From NCBI RefSeq assembly GCF_900094945.1, contig NZ_FMAQ01000005.1, forward strand, positions 30,258 to 94,257: a DNA stretch of 64,000 bases, given 5' to 3'. Made by a program: the position numbers and the translations under genes. Below the pieces are notes generated by a model that was given only the letters and a program-made list of their open reading frames with translations, was not told where the DNA came from and did not search any database. Below, one piece after another: positions 17,036 to 27,830 of the stretch; the first letter of the stretch is position 1; every line of letters begins with the position of its first letter. This DNA is from Gilliamella bombicola. GTDB lineage: Bacteria; Pseudomonadota; Gammaproteobacteria; Enterobacterales; Orbaceae.

Positions 17036-18394
17036 GTGCCTACCGCGATTTGGCAAGATTGCCTTTCTCAATTACAAGAAGAAATTCCTACAACGGAATT
17101 CAATTTATGGATTCGCCCGTTGCAAGCGGAAATGGTCGATAACAAACTTTATATTTATGCGCCAAATAGATTTGTGCTAGATTGGGTAAGAAATAAATAT
17201 TTAACTACTATATCCCAATTACTAAATAAGCTTTTTAATGATGATTCTTTAAAATTATTTCTTGAAGTTGGCTCGACCGTATCGACAGATAAAAAAGCCC
17301 AAAGTAGCCAGCGCAAAATGGATGTTTTACCAGCTTGGCAAACAACAAAAGAAACAAATCAAAATCATATTTACCGTTCAGGTATTAATCATAAACACAC
17401 TTTTAATAGTTTTGTTGAAGGTAAATCAAACCAACTAGGTGTTGCGGCGGCAAAACAAGTAGCTGAAAACCCCGGCAAAGCTTATAACCCATTATTTTTA
17501 TATGGCTCTACTGGTTTAGGAAAAACGCATTTATTACACGCAGTGGGCAATCAAATAATGGAAGAAAAGCCCAATGCAAAAGTGGTTTACATGCATTCAG
17601 AACGCTTTGTGCAAGATATGGTGAAAGCACTACAAAATAATGCTATTGAAGAGTTTAAAAATTACTATCGTTCAGTTGATGCTTTGTTGATTGATGACAT
17701 TCAATTTTTTGCTAATAAAGAGCGCTCTCAAGAGGAGTTTTTTCACACGTTTAATTCGTTATTAGAAGGCAATCAACAAATTATTTTAACCTCGGATCGT
17801 TACCCTAAAGAAATTGATGGTGTTGAAGACCGGTTAAAATCACGTTTTGGTTGGGGATTAACCATTGCCATAGAGCCCCCAGAGCTCGAAACGCGGGTTG
17901 CCATTTTAATGAAAAAAGCCGAAGAAAATCATATTAAGCTACCTGAAGAAGTTGCTTTTTTTATTGCTAAACGATTACGTTCCAATGTTCGAGAGTTAGA
18001 GGGTGCACTTAATCGCGTCATCGCTAATGCTAACTTTACGGGAAAAGCCATTACCATTGATTTTGTTAAAGATGCCTTAAAAGATCTATTGGCGCTACAA
18101 GAAAAACTGGTTACCATTGAAAATATTCAAAAAACCGTTGCCGAATACTATAAAATTAAAGTATCAGATTTACTTTCTAAACGTCGTTCGCGTTCGGTTG
18201 CAAGACCACGACAAGTCGCAATGGCGCTTGCCAAGGAGCTCACTAACAAAAGCCTACCTGAAATTGGTGACGGCTTTGGTGGAAGAGATCATACAACCGT
18301 ATTACATGCGTGTAGAAAAATTGCAGAATTAAAAGAAGAAAGCAATGCAATTAAAGAAGATTATTCCAATTTAATTCGAACATTATCAACTTAA
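17036..18394 (+). CDS. dnaA: chromosomal replication initiator DnaA
   Basis: This AAA+ initiator binds DnaA boxes and melts oriC. From GTG 17036 it is 452 residues. That start has GAAGGAG five bases upstream and gives the family N-terminus ([28 protein letters not shown]). A TTG at 17006 lies too near the predicted transcription start. Order: DnaB/DiaA-binding domain I, a short linker, AAA+ domain with Walker [12 protein letters not shown] and Walker [10 protein letters not shown], and the C-terminal box-binding domain with [21 protein letters not shown] and [15 protein letters not shown]. It is first of dnaA-dnaN-recF-gyrB, 15 bases before dnaN. Confidence 0.97.
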   Translation: MPTAIWQDCLSQLQEEIPTTEFNLWIRPLQAEMVDNKLYIYAPNRFVLDWVRNKYLTTISQLLNKLFNDDSLKLFLEVGSTVSTDKKAQSSQRKMDVLPAWQTTKETNQNHIYRSGINHKHTFNSFVEGKSNQLGVAAAKQVAENPGKAYNPLFLYGSTGLGKTHLLHAVGNQIMEEKPNAKVVYMHSERFVQDMVKALQNNAIEEFKNYYRSVDALLIDDIQFFANKERSQEEFFHTFNSLLEGNQQIILTSDRYPKEIDGVEDRLKSRFGWGLTIAIEPPELETRVAILMKKAEENHIKLPEEVAFFIAKRLRSNVRELEGALNRVIANANFTGKAITIDFVKDALKDLLALQEKLVTIENIQKTVAEYYKIKVSDLLSKRRSRSVARPRQVAMALAKELTNKSLPEIGDGFGGRDHTTVLHACRKIAELKEESNAIKEDYSNLIRTLST

Positions 18395-18409
18395 AAAAGA
18401 ATCAATACT

Positions 18410-19513
18410 ATGAAATTTATTATAGATCGTGAAAAACTGATAAAACCCTTGCACCTTGTCAGCGCTCCACTGAGTAATCGCCCGACGCTACCAATTTTGG
18501 GGAATCTATTATTACAAGTCAATGACAACAGGCTATCAATGACGGGAACGGATCTTGAAATAGAGATGATATCCCATCTACAATTAACCGAACCAAGTGA
18601 GCCGGGTGCAACTACCGTACCAGCAAGAAAGTTTCTTGATATCTGCCGAAACTTACCTAATGATGCCCAAATATCGATAAGCGTTGACGATAACCGATTG
18701 ATGATTCAATCCGGTCGTAGTAAATTTTCTTTAGCAACGCTACCTGCTAATGATTTTCCTAATTTGGAAAATTGGCAAAGCGATGTAGATCTTTCTGTTC
18801 CACAAAAAACCATAAAACGACTGATTGATGCAGTACAATTTTCAATGGCAAACCAAGATGTCAGATATTATTTAAATGGCATGTTATTTGAAATTGAAGA
18901 TGGCCTATTAAAAACAGTTGCAACCGATGGACATCGATTAGCACTATGCGCACAACCAATAGAACAAGATACACAAACTACTCACTCCGTTATTTTACCA
19001 AGAAAGGGGGTGCTTGAGCTTGCAAAACTGGTTAGCGATAACGACGAACTTATCACGATGCAAATTGGTAATAATAACTTACGTGTTAACCTTGGTGATT
19101 TCACTTTCACATCGAAACTCATTGATGGCCGATTTCCTGACTATAAACGCGTATTACCACGTAACCCAGATAAACCACTTGAAGTCTCTTGTGAAGAACT
19201 TAGAAATGCCCTATCACGGGTTGCTATCTTATCTAATGAAAAGTTCCGAGGTATTCGACTTCATGTCCATAACAACCAAATAAAAATTACTGCAAACAAT
19301 CCTGAACAAGAAGAAGCTGAAGAAGTTGTTGACGTAAAATATGAATCAGCAGAGCTTGAAATTGGCTTCAATGTCACCTATTTACTCGACATATTAAATA
19401 CATTGAAATGTGATAGCGTACAACTATTACTTACTGACGCCGTATCAAGTGTGCAAATTGAAGATATCAACAATCAATCTGCCACTTATGTTGTTATGCC
19501 AATGCGCTTATAA
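18410..19513 (+). CDS. dnaN: DNA polymerase III sliding clamp (beta)
   Basis: This 367-residue beta clamp forms a ring dimer around DNA and tethers polymerase III and other partners. It has the three repeated clamp folds, with MKFIIDREKLIKPL at the start, SGRSKFSLATLPANDFPNLE, VATDGHRLALC and the C-terminal YVVMPMRL, which lines the partner-binding cleft. It follows dnaA by 15 bases and probably shares its transcript. A very stable hairpin lies after its stop, before recF. Confidence 0.97.
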   Translation: MKFIIDREKLIKPLHLVSAPLSNRPTLPILGNLLLQVNDNRLSMTGTDLEIEMISHLQLTEPSEPGATTVPARKFLDICRNLPNDAQISISVDDNRLMIQSGRSKFSLATLPANDFPNLENWQSDVDLSVPQKTIKRLIDAVQFSMANQDVRYYLNGMLFEIEDGLLKTVATDGHRLALCAQPIEQDTQTTHSVILPRKGVLELAKLVSDNDELITMQIGNNNLRVNLGDFTFTSKLIDGRFPDYKRVLPRNPDKPLEVSCEELRNALSRVAILSNEKFRGIRLHVHNNQIKITANNPEQEEAEEVVDVKYESAELEIGFNVTYLLDILNTLKCDSVQLLLTDAVSSVQIEDINNQSATYVVMPMRL

Positions 19514-19530
19514 TCAACTCTTACTTAATT

Positions 19531-19548
19531 TTCCGGCTTCGGCCGGAA
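19531..19548 (+). promoter_or_regulatory. UUCG-capped hairpin in the dnaN-recF gap
   Basis: TTCCGGC (19531-19537) and GCCGGAA (19542-19548) enclose a TTCG loop closed by C-G, which is the exceptionally stable cUUCGg tetraloop. No T-run follows, so it is more likely an mRNA stabiliser, processing site or attenuator lowering recF expression than a full terminator. Confidence 0.6.
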
Positions 19549-19561
19549 TAATTGATAGCAT

Positions 19562-20635
19562 ATGACTCTTTCAACCATCAACGTACATCATTTTCGTAAT
19601 ATTGATTACGCAAAACTTACCTTATCACCGCATTTCAACTTCATTGTTGGCGATAATGGCAGTGGCAAAACTAGCCTACTTGAAGCCATTTATATGCTTG
19701 GGCATGGACGAGCATTTAGGCACGCGCAATCAAATCGCATCATTCAGCACGAACAGCCTGAATTGGTATTATTTAGTGAAATAAAAAACACCAACCAACA
19801 AACACATTCAATTGGCCTTGCTAAATCACGCAATAGTGAAAATAAAATCAAAATAGATGGAGATGAAGGCTTTCGACTCACTGATCTAGCCAAATTGCTC
19901 CCTATCCAACTCATTACTCCAGAAGGATTTGACTTATTAACCGGAGGACCTAAATATCGACGTTCATTTCTCGACTGGGGGTGCTTTCACCATTACCCTG
20001 AATTTGTCCATTTATGGAACAACTTAAAACGTCTATTTAAACAACGCAACGCACTACTAAAGCAAGCTAAAAATTATAACCAATTATTACCTTGGGACAA
20101 AGAAATCGCGCCCATTGCAGAAAAAATTAGCCAAATCAGAGCAGATTACTCACAACAAATTTTCCCTGAAATAATCCAAACGTGCCATGACTTTTTACCC
20201 GAATATAAGCTAAATTGCCAGTATTTCCAAGGTTGGGATCACGACACAGATTATGCTCTAATACTCCAAAAACAGTATGAACGCGACAAACTACTCAACT
20301 ATACCTCGACCGGCCCGCATAAAGCGGATATTCGCTTACGCATCGACAATATCCCCGTTGAAGATCTATTATCACGTGGGCAACTAAAGTTATTAATGTG
20401 TGCTTTACGCCTATCGCAGGGTGAATATTATTCAAAGAAAAATACCCAAGCTTGTGTTTACTTGATTGATGATTTTGCATCTGAATTAGATAATAACAAA
20501 AGAACATTATTAGCCAAACGGCTCAAACTAGCTAATTCACAAGTATTTATTACAGCCGTCAATCAATCGCAAATTACCCATATGATCGATGAAAATGATA
20601 AGATTTTTTACATAAAATCTGGTATAATCTCGTAA
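19562..20635 (+). CDS. recF: recombination mediator RecF
   Basis: This 357-residue SMC-like ATPase loads RecA at single-strand gaps with RecO and RecR. Walker A is VGDNGSGKTSLLEAI near residue 30; the signature region LLSRGQLKLLMCALRLSQG and Walker B CVYLIDDFASELD are clear. The SSTGPHKADI-like segment (YTSTGPHKADIRLRID) is also typical. It lies between dnaN and gyrB in the conserved order. ATG 19562 has a weak ribosome site right after the tetraloop hairpin, in keeping with the low RecF level in other bacteria. Confidence 0.96.
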   Translation: MTLSTINVHHFRNIDYAKLTLSPHFNFIVGDNGSGKTSLLEAIYMLGHGRAFRHAQSNRIIQHEQPELVLFSEIKNTNQQTHSIGLAKSRNSENKIKIDGDEGFRLTDLAKLLPIQLITPEGFDLLTGGPKYRRSFLDWGCFHHYPEFVHLWNNLKRLFKQRNALLKQAKNYNQLLPWDKEIAPIAEKISQIRADYSQQIFPEIIQTCHDFLPEYKLNCQYFQGWDHDTDYALILQKQYERDKLLNYTSTGPHKADIRLRIDNIPVEDLLSRGQLKLLMCALRLSQGEYYSKKNTQACVYLIDDFASELDNNKRTLLAKRLKLANSQVFITAVNQSQITHMIDENDKIFYIKSGIIS

Positions 20636-20665
20636 ATATACAGAATGATATAAACAATCAAATAA

Positions 20666-23089
<2,424 letters not shown>

Positions 23090-23114
23090 AAATTGTCGTG
23101 ATAAAAAAGTAAAA

Positions 23115-23140
23115 AGACCAGACGTAATGTCTGGTTTTTT
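23115..23140 (+). terminator. rho-independent terminator of gyrB
   Basis: ACCAGAC (23117-23123) pairs with GTCTGGT (23129-23135) with a T-run to 23140, 26 bases after the gyrB stop. Confidence 0.9.
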
Positions 23141-23173
23141 ACTAGATATGGAATAAATGAGTTTTATTTTATG

Positions 23174-23213
23174 AAAAACAAAATAAAATCAATTACTTTT
23201 CTAACTTATTTTG
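23174..23213. repeat. dispersed AT-rich motif, copy C
   Basis: AAATAAAATCAATTAC, then TTTTCTAACTTATTTTGC, is the most diverged of four related copies. Unlike A, B and D it follows a plus-strand gene. Confidence 0.35.
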
Positions 23214-23697
23214 CTAGGGATTTTTGGCTTTGCATGATGTCATTTTGAGGGCCAAGCAGTTGATGTTTTAGATATAACTAAATCAAAAACCATTCGTGCT
23301 TCGATCGGGAAGTTGCAACCTAACATGCGTATGTCTCTGGTTTAGTGATATCTCCTTACCTTCGACTTTTTTATCAGCAAGCGCGTGATAATTTTGGATT
23401 AAAAGTCTTGGGTAATAAGTTAATGGCTGTGCTAGCAGTGCTAATTTTACTGTTAGGCATATTAATATTATGTCAAACATTTAATAGATGCCTTTCATCA
23501 AATTAACACCGCTGTATTAAAATGCACAGCAAAACACTTACCCTTACCACCAACTGCTTGGTTATTCTTACTTATTTTATATTAATCATTACATACCCCT
23601 AATCTTATTTACTCGTAGCTCTTACCTCGCGTGGGGGCACAGTTCTTTATTAGTTTGTCCAACTAAAGTCATATTCCCCCGAAGCAAGGATTAAGAA
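23214..23697. other. gene-free stretch with a possible decayed coding remnant
   Basis: No intact gene is seen. On the plus strand, around 23380-23480, a broken frame reads YQQARDNFGLKVLGNKLM followed by a hydrophobic helix-like run (AVLAVLILLLGILILC), with stops on both sides, so it may be the residue of a membrane-protein gene that I cannot name. The last ~75 bases (23623-23697) resemble the flank just downstream of the other lectin-like gene (239-326), including a G-run and AAGGATTAAG.ACTAAG. Confidence 0.35.
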
Positions 23698-25344
23698 CTA
23701 AGGGGTGACACAAACTGCCTTCCTATAATAAGCAGTAAGCGTCTGCTTCTCCCATACGCCACCGCTGTCCGAGCCGACAGCAGTGCCCATTTTGTCCTTG
23801 ATATCACTCATCCAGTACAACCCTTGGAAGAAGTTTGCATTAGCGTAATGCTTCATGTCTCCCCACTCAGTAAAAAAGCCTGAATTTATTGGACGCGTAT
23901 TAGTATCATATCCAGGAGGATAAGTTGGGGATTCGTTGCAATTTCTACCACAAATTTTGAAAGTCAAGTCCTTGGTCCGTGACAAACGATAGCCTAAACT
24001 ACTACACCAAGATGATTGGCTAGCTTGATTTCCTAATTCATTACCCCGATTGACGAACCACTGCTTCAACACAAATCCATATTTTACCACCACATTACCA
24101 CTTCTATCCCTGCCTTCCAGCTCAAATGTCTGTGGTAAAGATGGCACACTTAAAGGACGTGGGTTACTTGAACTTCTCTGCCTACGACTTGCTCTAGGAC
24201 CATTTAACGTTACCCGCGTTACATACTTGGATTTATCCTTAATAATCCATTTATCGTATAGTATTATGTTTCCTACTGAGTCTGTGTATGAACCAGTATT
24301 AGGCCTTGTCCACTTCACTGTAGCAGTTATTCCTCCCCGAGTAACAGGAGACCATGTCAATTGACTTCCATCCACTCCTGCTATGATTAAATCAAAGTAT
24401 AAACCATCAGCACCTGTTGTCGGAAAATTAAGGCCGTAAGAAGATGGATCGGTTGATTTAACCAAAAAGCCATTAAAACTATCAAATCTCTCGCCTATAC
24501 TAGGAGCAGTATTTGGCCTTACATAACAAACAGATACAGACGGACTCGAATCAAGAAAATACCTCGCTGTTTTAGAGCCAAAATTTGTTCTATTTGGTAT
24601 CCCGTACTGTGTTATTAACTCCCCACCTGAACTATTTAATATTATCTGATAAGGTCCCCAGCATGGATGCAAACTATCATTACGACTTACGTTAAAATTA
24701 AATTTATTTCTAAGATCAAACGATAAATCCCCGCTCGCCTTAACCCCATTAGCACCCTGTCCATCGCCATCATCATCTCCCCAATAATGATATTTATTCA
24801 CTAAATCATTGAAACTCACTGAGCTTCCTGATTCAACTGATGGTGGTACCAACATCCCTATACTACTAAAAGAAGTCCCTACAGGTAAAATTATCGGATT
24901 TTCTTTACTTGAAGGATTGCTTGATGGTGTAAATACCCTACCATCCGGTAACTTAATAGCCAATAAACTATCCAATGAAGTCGCCTTAGTTTGGCCACCA
25001 TCAAATGTAAAATATGGTGCAGTACCTTCAATCGTTTTTAATGTCTTAGTTGATAAAGCCTGAGCGCTAAACGAATACATTAATAGCGACAAGGGTACAA
25101 AAACCAATAACGATTTTGATAAGAATGCCGATTTTGATAAAAAGGCTAAGAATTTCGCTAAATTTAGCGATAGAAATGAAGTTTGTGAGAAATCTCGAAA
25201 ACTAAGGTAATTAAAAAGATTTAAAATATAGGTTTGCCAAAAGCGATGCCCGATGCCCGATGCCCGATGCCCGATGCCCGATGCCCGATGCCCGATGCCC
25301 GATGCCCGATGCCCGATGCCCGATACAACTCCATGATACTGCAT
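23698..25344 (-). CDS. phase-variable secreted lectin-like (invasin-tip-like) protein, paralogue 2
   Basis: This 548-residue paralogue of the 327-1814 product shares LKTIEGTAPYFTFDGGQT, YHYWGDDDGDGQGANG, a TFELEGRDRSGN segment and the C-terminal WCSSLGYRLSRTKDL, FFTEWGD, YWMSD and final cysteine. Residues 8-34 are heptapeptide repeats (GIGHRAS) encoded by eleven 7-base units. Then come a long n-region with a repeated FLSKS and a signal peptide ending SAQA near residue 96. AGGAAGG sits five bases before ATG 25344, so translation starts upstream of the repeat. Loss or gain of one unit shifts the frame to stops within about 10-15 codons after the repeat. An exported adhesin-like role is inferred; the ligand is unknown. 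Confidence 0.72.
   Translation of the reverse strand: MQYHGVVSGIGHRASGIGHRASGIGHRASGIGHRFWQTYILNLFNYLSFRDFSQTSFLSLNLAKFLAFLSKSAFLSKSLLVFVPLSLLMYSFSAQALSTKTLKTIEGTAPYFTFDGGQTKATSLDSLLAIKLPDGRVFTPSSNPSSKENPIILPVGTSFSSIGMLVPPSVESGSSVSFNDLVNKYHYWGDDDGDGQGANGVKASGDLSFDLRNKFNFNVSRNDSLHPCWGPYQIILNSSGGELITQYGIPNRTNFGSKTARYFLDSSPSVSVCYVRPNTAPSIGERFDSFNGFLVKSTDPSSYGLNFPTTGADGLYFDLIIAGVDGSQLTWSPVTRGGITATVKWTRPNTGSYTDSVGNIILYDKWIIKDKSKYVTRVTLNGPRASRRQRSSSNPRPLSVPSLPQTFELEGRDRSGNVVVKYGFVLKQWFVNRGNELGNQASQSSWCSSLGYRLSRTKDLTFKICGRNCNESPTYPPGYDTNTRPINSGFFTEWGDMKHYANANFFQGLYWMSDIKDKMGTAVGSDSGGVWEKQTLTAYYRKAVCVTP
25245..25321 (-). repeat. heptanucleotide tandem repeat (GGGCATC)11 inside the start of a CDS
   Basis: There are eleven perfect copies of GATGCCC on the plus strand (GGGCATC in the sense of the gene), 77 bases in all, beginning 23 bases inside the ORF. 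Seven is not a multiple of three and 77 leaves the present frame open. All three frames of the unit are stop-free, but only one continues into the protein; the others meet TAA shortly after the repeat. This is a typical slipped-strand contingency locus. Confidence 0.9.
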
Positions 25345-25570
25345 AATATCCTTCCTGTCAATTAACTTTTTGTTTTATTTACTTTTTTTATTGCTAATAG
25401 CTCACAAAATAAGCTTCTTATGCTAAGCCTTTGAAAGTATAGCTTATTTTAAAAATGGGTAACTATTTTTTTTGTTAAAATTTGTAATGTTTTGCTTGGA
25501 TTAAAGTTAAGCTTTCACAAAGAAATGTTAAAAAATGTTTTTTTGGGATTGTTTTCGATTAAAAAAATAA

Positions 25571-25616
25571 CATAAAAATTTCAATAAAATCAATATGTTT
25601 TTTGACTTATTTTTTA
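25571..25616. repeat. dispersed AT-rich motif, copy D
   Basis: CAATAAAATCAATATG, then TTTTTTGACTTATTTTTTAG, lies 227-272 bases upstream of the lectin-like gene start, nearly the same offset as copies A and B have from their genes. Confidence 0.45.
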
Positions 25617-25660
25617 GTAACTCTTATATCTTTTTTAACAAAAACTATGTAAAGCTATTT

Positions 25661-25750
25661 GATTTGTCTTGTTCCGGTGTCAGAGGCGTTGCTAGTGAAG
25701 TGAGGTTAACACGCCAAACTTCCTTGTTTGGCGTGCCAAGTTTTTTTTAG
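25661..25750 (+). repeat. hairpin dispersed repeat, copy 2
   Basis: This resembles bases 44-118: TTGTCTTGTTCCGGTGTCAG, AGGTTAACACGCCAAAC and the 9-bp stem ACGCCAAAC (25711-25719)/GTTTGGCGT (25726-25734). A T-run (25742-25750) follows on the plus strand, so this copy could act as a terminator in that direction. The second hairpin of copy 1 is absent. Confidence 0.5.
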
Positions 25751-25951
25751 TAGTTGTGCTCCATGCGTATCAAAACTGGATCAATAGCGTTGTACTACAA
25801 TGAAAACATTGATAGCAACAACGTTATTAACGTTAATAGGATGTCAAATAAACTCATTTGTTATGTAAGTATAACTATTAAATATAAAATACGGATGAAA
25901 TTTTTTGCAAAGAATGGTAAAGAAAAATCAAAAAAACAATAATAAAATTAA

Positions 25952-26034
25952 ATGGATAAAAAGCAATCAAAGATTGATCAGTGCTTAACTAATTTTAAAA
26001 CAAAAAGTGATCAATCACATAGTGACCTATCCAT
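25952..26034. repeat. nested inverted-repeat element
   Basis: The outer arms ATGGATA (25952-25958) and TATCCAT (26028-26034) enclose inner arms GATTGATCA (25972-25980) and TGATCAATC (26008-26016), an 83-base structure with two concentric stems. It could be a structured RNA, a binding site or a miniature mobile-element remnant. No function is assigned. Confidence 0.4.
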
Positions 26035-26263
26035 CTTTAAAAAATAATGCCTAATTTTGCTTTTTTATATCACATTTCAAAGAAATTTAGGCTGAAACAA
26101 TTTGCTAAGACTAACTTTGGTTAGGCTTTAGAGACGTATTACTTTGTGAGTTGATTTTTTTAATTGAATCAATATAACTTTCAACAACTTTTAGTCAATT
26201 TTGTTGATGATAAGGATTGTTTGGGTGGGTAACCTACAGTAGTTATCCCTCCCTATTTTGTTT

Positions 26264-27706
26264 TTATTGGCATATTGGCCTGTTGATTTTTAAACTTGAG
26301 ACCGCATTGTTCATTTGTTTAATCATATCTTGTGGACTTTGGGCTATGTAGACTTTTCCTCCAGTGGCATTAGCAATGCAATCTATTTTATGTTCGCCAG
26401 CAATATCAACGATGTTAATTTTTAATCGTGGTTTTTGTGCAGCAATATAGTTAGCCAAAGTACAAATATTATTTCTTGTACAACTGTCTTCGCCATCACT
26501 AATAATAAGAATATAATCATCACGTGTTATACCATCTAGTATTTTACTGGCTTTTTCTAGACCACTATATAAAGGTGTTCCAGCCTCGCTTGTTGTAGAG
26601 GGTGTTAATTGCTTAATTTTATGCTTTAGTGACACGCGATTAGTGTACTTATAAAATGGCGAAACATCGGCTGCGGGGCAATTCGCCAAGGTTACTAGCG
26701 ATATATCAATGTTCGGTTGTATGCTGTCAATGCTAGAAGTAGCTACACTTTTACTACTTGATAAACGAGTTGGTAAGCGCGTCATACGCTTTTCATATTT
26801 GATTTTTTCTTCCTCTGACATATTACGGCCATAATCATCCCACAAATATCGAAAGTATCGCTCAACCTCTGATGGCGATTCATTCAATGTCACTGTCATC
26901 GATGGTGAATTATCAAACACTATTGCCATTTTAGATGGATTAGGATCTTTGTTCATCTCTTCTTTAGTTATACAGTTAGGTGGATTTTTTACCTTTGGTG
27001 CTGGTGGTGGCACCGGTTTTGGTTTAGGCTCAGATATTGCTGTTGGCGTAGCTTCTTCTGGCACAGTATCTTTTGGCTCACTAACAGGCTCAGGGGGCGA
27101 TTTAGGTTCTGGTTCTGGTTTCTTTACTACAACAACTGCCATTGGATGGTGAACAGCTGACTTTTGTTTACCAAATGGGCAAAATAAATACCACAGAATA
27201 CCAAGTAAACTAATAAGCAATAAGGCTAAGAGTAAAAAATGCCACCAACGCCAAAATGGCGTTGGTGGAATAACGGGGACCACTGCAGGTAAAACCGGTT
27301 CTTCAAAGGTATTGACAATAACCGGTTCATCATTAATCACATAAATTTGGTTACCTAAACTTTTAATTCTTGGAAGCCATGCCGAAACTAAACTTCGCTC
27401 TTCACCGCTTAATGGCATTAGTTTAATAGCATTTTCAATATCATTAATACGTGTTTGTAACGTTTTGATTATCTTATTTTTATGCGATTTGTCAGCAATA
27501 CTATCAAGTAAAAGCGGTTGCCCTTCAAGATTGGTATACCAGCCTAGGTGTTGATTGTTATCAATTAGCTTTGGTGATGCTAAAATCGAAAAAGTGCGAT
27601 CGGTTAAATGTGATTTTAATAATAATAGTAAGGAATGATATTGTTCTAATAGAGATATCTTCTCTGGGTTATTATAATCAAAGGCTATCCGCATTATTCG
27701 TTGCAT
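26264..27706 (-). CDS. inner-membrane VWA protein of the srf operon (copy 1)
   Basis: This is a 480-residue single-pass protein. Residues 1-~145 form a soluble N-terminal domain with no known name (RIMRIAFDYNNPEKISLLEQY). A TM helix beginning FWRWWHFLLLALLL lies at about 151-174. Then come a Pro/Glu-rich spacer and a C-terminal von Willebrand A domain with the metal site IVFDNSPSM (DxSxS), EAGTPLYSG (Thr ligand) and LIISDGEDSC (Asp ligand). With no signal peptide and a basic residue cluster near the helix, an inside head and periplasmic VWA is the likely topology. It is a tandem paralogue of the next gene upstream and the last gene of the operon. A perfect hairpin lies inside the TM-encoding region. 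Confidence 0.72.
   Translation of the reverse strand: MQRIMRIAFDYNNPEKISLLEQYHSLLLLLKSHLTDRTFSILASPKLIDNNQHLGWYTNLEGQPLLLDSIADKSHKNKIIKTLQTRINDIENAIKLMPLSGEERSLVSAWLPRIKSLGNQIYVINDEPVIVNTFEEPVLPAVVPVIPPTPFWRWWHFLLLALLLISLLGILWYLFCPFGKQKSAVHHPMAVVVVKKPEPEPKSPPEPVSEPKDTVPEEATPTAISEPKPKPVPPPAPKVKNPPNCITKEEMNKDPNPSKMAIVFDNSPSMTVTLNESPSEVERYFRYLWDDYGRNMSEEEKIKYEKRMTRLPTRLSSSKSVATSSIDSIQPNIDISLVTLANCPAADVSPFYKYTNRVSLKHKIKQLTPSTTSEAGTPLYSGLEKASKILDGITRDDYILIISDGEDSCTRNNICTLANYIAAQKPRLKINIVDIAGEHKIDCIANATGGKVYIAQSPQDMIKQMNNAVSSLKINRPICQ
27242..27268. repeat. perfect 11-bp inverted repeat inside the VWA gene
   Basis: CCACCAACGCC (27242-27252) and GGCGTTGGTGG (27258-27268) flank AAAAT. The left arm is shared with the paralogue (28750-28760 region), but there the right arm has diverged, so the palindrome is specific to this copy. 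Confidence 0.7.
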
Positions 27707-27830
27707 TATTGATTTAATTCCTTGCAGTTGACTATTATTCTTATACTAAAATAACACTAACTTGAAACGTTTTTACGAATAGAAATATCAAAAACGAGAT
27801 ATTCAATTATCTAATATTATTTGTAAATAA

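Larger units (their letters stand above)
25345..26263. other. long AT-rich intergenic region between lectin-like gene and VWA gene
   Basis: These roughly 920 bases hold no convincing gene. They contain dispersed motif D, hairpin repeat copy 2 and a nested inverted repeat at 25952-26034, listed separately. Bases 26040-26263 hold nothing I recognise. Confidence 0.6.

Noticed and set aside
25245-25321. CRISPR array
   Set aside because: The units are 7 bases with no spacers; it is a simple tandem repeat within a reading frame.
25332-25334. alternative ATG at 25334 for the lectin-like gene
   Set aside because: It is out of frame with the protein at the present repeat number and has no ribosome site; it could matter only after a slip.
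25754-25942. 62-residue plus-strand frame in the long gap
   Set aside because: It is low-complexity, Lys/Asn/Ile-rich as AT-rich DNA gives by chance, has no clear ribosome site and no recognisable motif.
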